A stretch of DNA of 64,000 nt from Mytilus galloprovincialis (lineage: Eukaryota > Mollusca > Bivalvia > Mytilida > Mytilidae), in assembly GCF_965363235.1 (NCBI RefSeq), contig NC_134845.1, positions 32,474,154 through 32,538,153 on the forward strand, in the 5' to 3' direction. A program made the translations under genes and the position numbers. The first letter of the stretch is position 1, and every line of letters starts with the position of its first letter. This document shows positions 57,321 to 64,000 of the stretch, piece by piece. Under the pieces are notes generated by a model. The model worked only from the letters and a program-made list of their open reading frames with translations, ran no database searches and was not told where the DNA came from.

Positions 57321-58454
57321 CGAACAATTCAAACTTTTCTCAGGTTAAGCATTTTAAATGTTACTTAAATTGCTTATCACACTGGGTCTATACCGCTTCT
57401 GTTAAACTAAGAGTAATCCTGGGCATCATCAGCTGAGTAATAAGTTAGTCCTTCCGATCCTGACATGATTTTAGAATAAAAACTGAAATTGTCAGTTACA
57501 AAATTTTGAAATTAATAAGAAACTAAGGTTTTCTCTCCCAGGAGAAGTTGACATAGATAAGTTTGGCTATTATCTAAGGTCATATAGCTAATCAGATATT
57601 AATTTCGAAGGCTTTCCGATAGCCGGCTTTGTGCTTTACCAAGATGAAGTTAAATCCAGAAAAGCGCGTTTAGTTGTTTAATTTCGTCTGTATATACTTT
57701 TTATGTTTTGTGTCATGTTGTAGCGTCCGTTTACGAAATCAATAATCGTTGTATCTAAGAAGTGTATTATTTCGTAAAGATTTGTTATTAAAAGTTCATA
57801 TATATATTTAGTCAAGTAGTGACATTTTATTACTTCCACCAATTAATGGAAAACATATACTTAGAAAGTTGTTTAAGTACATATTTCTTTTCCATTCTGG
57901 TGTATTGCATCTGCAAAAGAAATCATAACGTATGGCAGGAATGGGTTAGCCTTAAAATATAAAATATTCTATCAACGATCTGGTACCTACCCGTACTAAA
58001 TAAACAACAACAATAATTAGAATCCGGCAATAATATCGTGTCTGTATATTTGTTCATTTGTGTATAATAAGCTTTCATTCATTTTCCGTCAAATTAGGCC
58101 TTATATATCCTGACATTTTCTCTAATATTTGATTTTCACAGTCACTTAAGCATACCTTTAAAACGTCATACATCTTTTTTACGTAATCTAATTCTTTATC
58201 CTATTTTGAAAGCTGTTTAGTACTTTGGCATACTTATTGCTTGATACCAGTGATAACTGATATTTGTATATAAACATTACATATCATCATTTATAAGAGG
58301 GGATCGTACTCGAATATAAATTAAATTCAAAGGTGGGAAAATGGATCAAGTGGAAAGCAAAAGCGATATGCGCATTTCTAACTCGGCTGCAATTATTCAA
58401 AACTGATTAATTTGCCCTTTAATTATTACTACGTAATTAAAAAGTTCAATAACA

Positions 58455-58890
58455 AAAGAACAGAACTCAAAGTTAAAATTCAAATCGGAATGTTCCTTAT
58501 CATATCAAATAGCAAAATCAAAATCTCATAAACATTAAACGAGTGAAGAAACTGTAATATTCCTTATTTTTATCCAGGCTTTTCCCTTATGTAGAAAAAA
58601 GAGGGACGAAAGATACCAAAGGGACAGTCAAACCCATAAATCTAAAACAAACTGTCAACGCCATGGCTAAAAATGAAAAAGACAAACAAAAAACAGCACA
58701 CATGACACAACATAGAAAACTAAATAATAAACAACACGAACCCCTCAAAAAACTAGGGGTGCTCTCAGGTGCTCCGGAAGGGTAAGCAGATCCTGCTCCA
58801 CATGTGGCACCCGTGGTAAATGGTGGATTAAAACTGGTTTTATAGCTGGCTAAACCTCTAACTTGCATGACAGTCGGATTAAATTCCATA
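58455..58890 (-). repeat. 'gttcagtattttt' dispersed repeat, reverse, split by another repeat
   Basis: The first half (aacagaactcaaagttaaaa..cttttcccttatgtagaaaa) and second half (atggtggattaaaactggtt..ttgcatgacagtcggattaa) are collinear with the family but separated by 58601-58812. Confidence 0.82.
58601..58812 (+). repeat. 'gagggacgaaagat' repeat, copy 2, nested
   Basis: About 210 bp matching 13848-14062, inserted in the middle of the 58455-58890 repeat between 'gtagaaaa' and 'atggtgg', which are contiguous in intact copies (for example 33065). The minus-strand 100-codon frame is a shadow. Confidence 0.88.
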
Positions 58891-59354
58891 ATATGGATTT
58901 CATTATTAGTATGTTAGACTTGATATTCATATATAAATCAAGTCATATTAATTGAGCCTCATTAATTGGACGACACAAAGATCCCTTTCGCGAAACAATC
59001 ACATTTGCTTAAAATGTATACCAAAAAAAAAGTGTTTTGAATATACATACCCCAAAACCTGAGGAAATTGCATAAAATCCGAACAGTGTAAGACCGGGTT
59101 CATCGAGAGAGAAACCATCTCCTGCTATGCATACATCACCTGCCATGTCAATCCTGATTCAATCATCGGTAAATTTAAAGCATAGAATCCTTCTAGTCTC
59201 TGGTGAGTGATACTTCGGCACACAGAGAAATAGGAAATTAATAATGAGAAAACAACCTGTCATATACAGACATGTATTGTCCTTATTTGTCAATCATATG
59301 AAAATTAGATTCAGAGCATATATACTTGCTTTAGTGATGTAAGTTCAGTTCGAT
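58891..59354. other. Intergenic, nothing recognised
   Basis: AT-rich spacer before the tandem array. Confidence 0.4.
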
Positions 59355-59591
59355 TTGATAGATAAGATGCAAACGCTTGTGTTGGACGGACCGAAAAACT
59401 GCAGTCTTTTAAATACTTTCACAGATGAAAGGAACGCATATATTCAGAAAGCTGTTTCATTCCATAATTGTTTTGATTTTCATTCTTATATATTGCAACG
59501 GCAAATAGAACTAGATTTGCGATTGCAAGCAATAGCGGATGGCACCCTTCCCCCATTGCCAGGCGAGCGGCAGCCATTTATAAAATTCTAA
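59355..59591 (+). CDS. Hypothetical ORF running into the tandem array
   Basis: A 78-codon frame starting at the TTG at 59355 (ATG at 59367). The last 27 residues (from ELDLRLQAIADGTLPPLPGE) are encoded by the first array unit. The first 50 (TLVLDGPKNCSLLNTF and onward) come from unique sequence with no repeat match. No family recognised. It may be chance or an exon truncated by the array. Confidence 0.2.
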   Translation: MIDKMQTLVLDGPKNCSLLNTFTDERNAYIQKAVSFHNCFDFHSYILQRQIELDLRLQAIADGTLPPLPGERQPFIKF

Positions 59592-62500
59592 AGTCAAAGA
59601 CTGCATCTACACATGCAAATTATCATTTTTGTAAAGTTTCATTAAGTTTGGAGCATTTTGATATTTTGGACATTTTTGCTGTTTCCATGGTTACGGCGGC
59701 CATTTTAAAAATTCCAACTTCAAAAGTCAACTCTGCTTATGCCAGTGACCGTTTCTGTAAAGTTTCATCCAGTTTGCAGCATTTTTAGGTTTTTTTTGAA
59801 ATTTTTGACCTTTTTGCATTGTTTCCATGGTAACAACAGACATTTTGGAAATTCCAACGCCAAATTTCACATCTTCTAATGTTGCTCATCGTTACTATGA
59901 AGTTTCATTAAGTTAGGAGCATTTTGATATTTTTGAAACTTTTGATGTAGTTTCCATGGCAACATAGTAGTTCCTAGGAGTGCCAAAATCATCCAACACC
60001 TGTATATAGTGGGCACCTACATTGTATTAAAATATAATGGTTCTGAGTTCAAGCATATCCAAACAGTTCACCAAAACAAAAAACTGGATTTTTTCACATT
60101 TGTTTCGTTTCCATGGCAACGGCAGCCATCTTGATGATGCCATACCCCACTGCACTATATATAGTGGTGGTCAACATTATGTTATAGTTCCATCAATATT
60201 GTTCAAGCCAATTCTGAGAAATAGTATGGACAAAAAAGTGTGGAAGAATAAATATAATAATAACTAGATTTGTAATTGCTAGCAATAACGGATGGCACCC
60301 TTCCCCCATTGCCAGGTGAGCGGCAGCCAGTTTGAAAATTCCAAAGTCAAATAGTGCATCTACAGATGTCTAGTAACATTTTTGCAAAGTTTTATTAAGT
60401 TTGGAGCATTTGGAAATTTTGGATATTTTTGCTGTTTCCATGGTCACGGCGGCCATTTTGAATATTCCAAAGTCAAACCCCTGCTGCAATTTTTTCCCTC
60501 CATAATCATATACCATTTAATGTCTCTAGAATAAATTTAACATTGATGTTCTGGAATGTTCTGTGAAAATCCAAAGTTTTGACCTTTTTGCATTGTTTCC
60601 AAGGTAACAACAGATATTTTGGAAATTCCAACGCCAAATTCCACATCTTCCAATGTTGCTCATCGTTACTGTGAAGTTTCCTGAAGTTTGTAGCATTTTG
60701 AGAATTTCGAAATTTTTGGTGTAGTTTCCATGGCAACATAGTAGTTCCAATGATCACCAAAATCATCCAACACCTGTATATAGTGGGCACCTACATTGTA
60801 TTAAAATATAATGATTCTGAGATAAAGCATATCCAAACAGTTCACCAAAACAAAAAACTGGATTTTTTCACATTTGTTCTGTTTCTATGGAAACGGTAGC
60901 CATCTTGAACCATTCCATGCTTCCTGCAACTCTGCAACTGGGGGTCCTTACTATAGTAGAGTTCCATCAACATTGGTCCATTGGATTTCGAGAAATCACC
61001 TGGACAAAATTTGTTGCAAGAAAAAAAATAATAATAATAAGAAAAAAAAGAAACGTAGAATAACAATATGTCACCCCAACTCCGTTGAGGGTGCCATAAT
61101 AAGAAGAACTAGATTTGCCATTGCAAGCAATAGCGGATGGCACCCTTCCCCCATTGCCAGGCTAGCGGCAGCCATTTTGAAAACTTCAAAGTCAAAGAGT
61201 GCATCTACACATGCAAAACATCATTTTTGTAAAGTTTCATTAAGTTTGGAGCATTTTGAAAATTTTGAAATTTTTGCTGTTTCCATGGTAACGGCGGCCA
61301 TTTTGAATATTCCAATGTCAAACCCCCGCTGCATTTTTTTCCCTCCATAATCATATACCATTTAATGTCTCTAGAATAAATTTAACATTAATGTTCTGGA
61401 ATGTTCTGTGAAAATTCAAAGTTTTGACCTTTTTGCATTGTTTCCATGGTAACAACAGCTATTTTGGAAATTCCAACTCCAAATGCCACATCTTCCAATG
61501 TTGCTCATCGTTACTGTGAAGTTTCGTGAAGTTTGGAGCATTTTGAGATTTTTAAAATTTTTTGGTGTAGTTACCATGGCGACATAGTAGTTCCAATGAG
61601 TGCCAAAATCATCCAACACCTGTATATAGTGGGCACCTACATTGTATTAAAATATGATGATTCTGAGTTAAAGCATTACCATACAGTTCACCAAAACTGA
61701 AAACTGTATTTTTTCACATTTGTTCTGTTTCCATGGTAACGGCAGCCATTTTTTACCATTCCAATGTCTCTTGCACAACTCCACATGGCGGTTCATATTA
61801 TTGTATAGTTCCATCAACATTGGTCTGCCCAATTCTGAGAAATAGTATGGACAAAATGTGTGGAAGAATAAAAATAATAACTAGATTTGCCATTGCAAGC
61901 AATAGCGGATGGCACCCTTCCCCTATTGCCAGGTGAGCGGCAGCCATTTCGAAAATTCCAAAGTCAAAGATTGCATCTACAGATGTGTATTAACATTGTT
62001 GTAACGTTTCATTAATTTTGGAGCATTTTGAAATTTTTGAAATTTTTGCTATTTCCATGGTAACGGGTACCATTTCTAAAATTCCAAAGACAGGTGCCAC
62101 TTTGGGACATGCCATGTTACATATCTATAAAGTTTCATTGGGATTGATGCCATATTCTTCAAGAAAATGCATCTTTAATGTATTTTCCCATAGGGCCAAT
62201 GTTAAACTTTCGCCCTGTTTCCATGACAATGGGGGCCATTTTGGAATTTTCTTATATTGTCACAACATCTAGGCATACCAAGGAACATAACCACTAAGTT
62301 TCATCCAGGTAGGTCTTATAATGAAAGATTTAAAATTTGCATTTTTTTTCACATTTGATCAGTTTCCATGGCAACGGCGGCCATGTTTTACCATTCCAAT
62401 GTCTCTTGCACAACTTAACATGGCGGTTCATATTATGGTATAGTTCAATCAACATTGGTCTGACCAATTCTGAGAAATAGTATGGACAAAATGTGTGGAA

Positions 62501-64000
62501 GAATAAAAATAATAATAATAAAAAGAAACTAGAATTGCCATTGCAAGCAATAGCGGATGTCACCCTGGTCCGCCAATGGCCACTAAACAGCAACCATGGT
62601 AACGGCAGCCATTTTGGAAATTCCAAAGTTGAAAGCCGCATCTGGATTTACAAGTTAACATTTCTGTAACGTTCCATACATTTTTGAAGAATTTTCAAAA
62701 TTTCGCTATTTTTGAACAGTTTCCATGGCAACATTTGAAAATTCCAAAGTCATACTGCTGCTTCATATTGTGCTCCCCATAATATTATACCATCATATAA
62801 CATTTAATGGCTGTAGAATTAATTTTACCCTAATGTTCTGGAAAGTTCCATTACATTTTCACATTTTTGCTTTTTCCATGGCAATGGCAGCCATTTTTTT
62901 AATTCCAAAGTAAGGTGCACAACTACACATGGTGGTGAACATTATGGTATAGTTCCATCAAAATTGGTCCATTATATTCCGAGAACTAAGCTGGACAAAA
63001 AAGTGTGGAATAAGAATAATAAAAACTAGATTTGCCATTGCAAGCAATAGCGGATGGCACCCTTTCCCCATTGCCAGGCCAGCGGCAGCCATTTAAAATA
63101 TTTTTGCTGTTTCCATGGCAACGGCGGCCATTTTGAAAATTCGAAACTCAAAAGTTAAGTCTACATAATCTAGGCAAAATGTGTTATAAGTTTCATTAAA
63201 TTTAAAGCATTTTGAAGTTTTTCATAATTTTGCTGTTCCCATGGTAACGGCGGCCATTTTGAATATTCCAAAAGTGCAATTTTTTCCCTCCATAATCATA
63301 TATACCATCATATACCATTTAATGTCTCTAGAATAAATTTAACATTGATGTTCTGGAATGTTCTGTGAAAATTCAAAGTTTTGACCTTTTTGCATTATTT
63401 CCATGGTAACAACAGATATTTTGGAAATTCCAACGCCATATTCCACATCTTCCAATGTTGTTCATTGTTACTGTAAAGTTTCAAAAAATTTGGAGCATTT
63501 CCATATTTTGGAAATTTTTGGTGTAGTTTCCATGGCAACATAGTAGTTCCAATGAGTGCCAAAATCACCCAACACCTGTATATAGTGGGCACCTCCATTG
63601 TATTCAAATATAATGATTCTGAGTTAAAGCATATCCAAACAGTTCCCCAAAAACAAAACCTGGATTTTTTCACATTTGTTCTGTTTCCATGGAAACGGCA
63701 GCCATCTTGAACCATTCCATGCTTCCTGCAACTCTGCACATGGGGGTCTTAAATATAGTAAAGTTCCATCAACTTTGGTACTTTAGATTTGGAGAAATCG
63801 CCTGGACAAAATGTGTTGCAAGAAAAATAATAATAAGAAAAAAAAGAAACGTAGAATAACAATACGTCACCCCAACTCCGTTGAGGGTGCCATAAAAAGA
63901 ATCGAACAATAACAATATGTCACCCGACCTCCGTCAGGGTGACATAAAAAAAGAAACGAACAATAACAAGATGTCACCCCAACTCCGTTGAGGGTGCCAT
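59512..64000 (+). repeat. Higher-order tandem array rich in GTTTCCATGGYAAC motifs (runs off the window)
   Basis: Units start with agatttgccattgcaagcaa, then agcggatggcaccc, at 59512, 60265, 61111, 61883, 62531 and 63028 (spacings 753, 846, 772, 648, 497). Inside each are sub-blocks headed by GTTTCCATGG(T/C)AAC and then (GC)GGCCATTTTG, GGCAGCCATCTTG, AACAGATATTTT or ATAGTAGTTCC. About 23 such blocks occur, for example at 59683, 60108, 60434, 61278, 61727, 62362, 63109, 63235 and 63684. Units end in an A/AAT-rich tail and sometimes tccgttgagggtgccat, the inverse of the leading atggcaccct. All ORFs in it, on both strands, are shadows. Confidence 0.9.
63840..64000 (+). repeat. Short tandem of hairpin-forming 'gtcaccc..gggtgccat' units, period about 53 bp
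   Basis: atgtcaccccaactccgttg then agggtgccataaaaagaa recurs at about 63867, 63921 and 63975. caccc..gggtg can pair. One such unit is also at 61067-61097. Confidence 0.8.

Larger units (their letters stand above)
55790..58265. repeat. Diverged direct duplication, about 1.74 kb apart, each half about 430 bp
   Basis: 56090-56530 and 57830-58260 align over their length: gtatattgcacctacgaaag / gtgtattgcatctgcaaaag, tacttgttcacttgtgtgta / tatttgttcatttgtgtata, ttttccatcaaattagacct / ttttccgtcaaattaggcct, aaaagcgtcctacatctttt / aaaacgtcatacatctttt, ggtactttgacatatttatt / agtactttggcatacttatt. 'tagtcaagtagtgat' precedes each (55858, 57811). Copy 1 is split from that block by a 'cgtcactgatgagtc' repeat. 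Confidence 0.75.

Noticed and set aside
60506..63739. Several overlapping ORFs of 60-158 codons on both strands
   Set aside because: They recur with each tandem unit in varying frames and include simple AAT/AAG runs; they are shadows of the array.
1..64000. tRNA genes
   Set aside because: I looked for A/B-box pairs and cloverleaf stems by eye and found only the B-box-like string inside the dispersed repeat. A covariance-model scan would be needed to exclude them.

Overview
The window is animal nuclear DNA. It is AT-rich and intron-containing, with short exons bounded by GT/AG, AATAAA poly(A) signals, and dense dispersed repeats. Several repeat families look like those I associate with marine mussels (Mytilus-like bivalves). 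They include the 'ggggaatgtgtc' repeat, the 'cgtcactgatgagtc' repeat, the 'ccccatttatgggcat' repeat and the TACTGTGGAT-type hairpin MITE. The bivalve assignment comes from recall of these families, not from a search.

Layout. 1-3.6 kb: last exons and 3' UTR of a four-pass membrane protein of the proteolipid protein/M6 family (+). 3.6-15.1 kb: a transposon graveyard of TIR elements, several nested: two TTAAG/GGTACC MITEs, a 1.4 kb and a 3.8 kb TIR element (the latter holding a dead non-LTR reverse transcriptase), GGCGGATCC elements, and a palindromic ACAAAA/TTTTGT array. 15.7-22.8 kb: two convergent genes for short secreted precursors (17.4 kb +, 18.1-22.7 kb -). Each has a signal peptide, a dibasic site and a downstream two-cysteine peptide; the minus-strand one resembles the calcitonin/CGRP family. 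24.4-27.3 kb: a diverged three-copy tandem duplication whose last copy keeps a TATA box and a candidate first exon. 27.6-30.3 kb and 42.1-44.5 kb: two minus-strand paralogues encoding type I membrane proteins with a farnesoic-acid-O-methyltransferase-like (Methyltransf_FA) ectodomain. Between them, 36.8-39.1 kb holds a broken Penelope-like retroelement with its GIY-YIG part upstream of the RT part. 45.2-48.6 kb: a 3.4 kb TIR element carrying a broken HEEADTR/HAFSGCDT-family gene. 49-54.7 kb: mostly featureless AT-rich DNA. 54.7 kb: a degraded antisense fragment of the 28S rRNA 5' end. 55.8-58.3 kb: a diverged direct duplication. 59.5-64 kb: a higher-order tandem array of about 0.5-0.85 kb units carrying over twenty copies of GTTTCCATGGYAAC (X-box/RFX-like), many followed by a GCCATYTTG (YY1-like) motif.

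Four genes look intact or plausibly functional: the M6-like gene (5' part outside the window), the two peptide precursors and the two FA-domain paralogues (counted as one family). The rest is mobile-element debris, useful for relative dating because several insertions are nested. Gene models rest on reading-frame and splice-phase consistency only; no transcript evidence was available.
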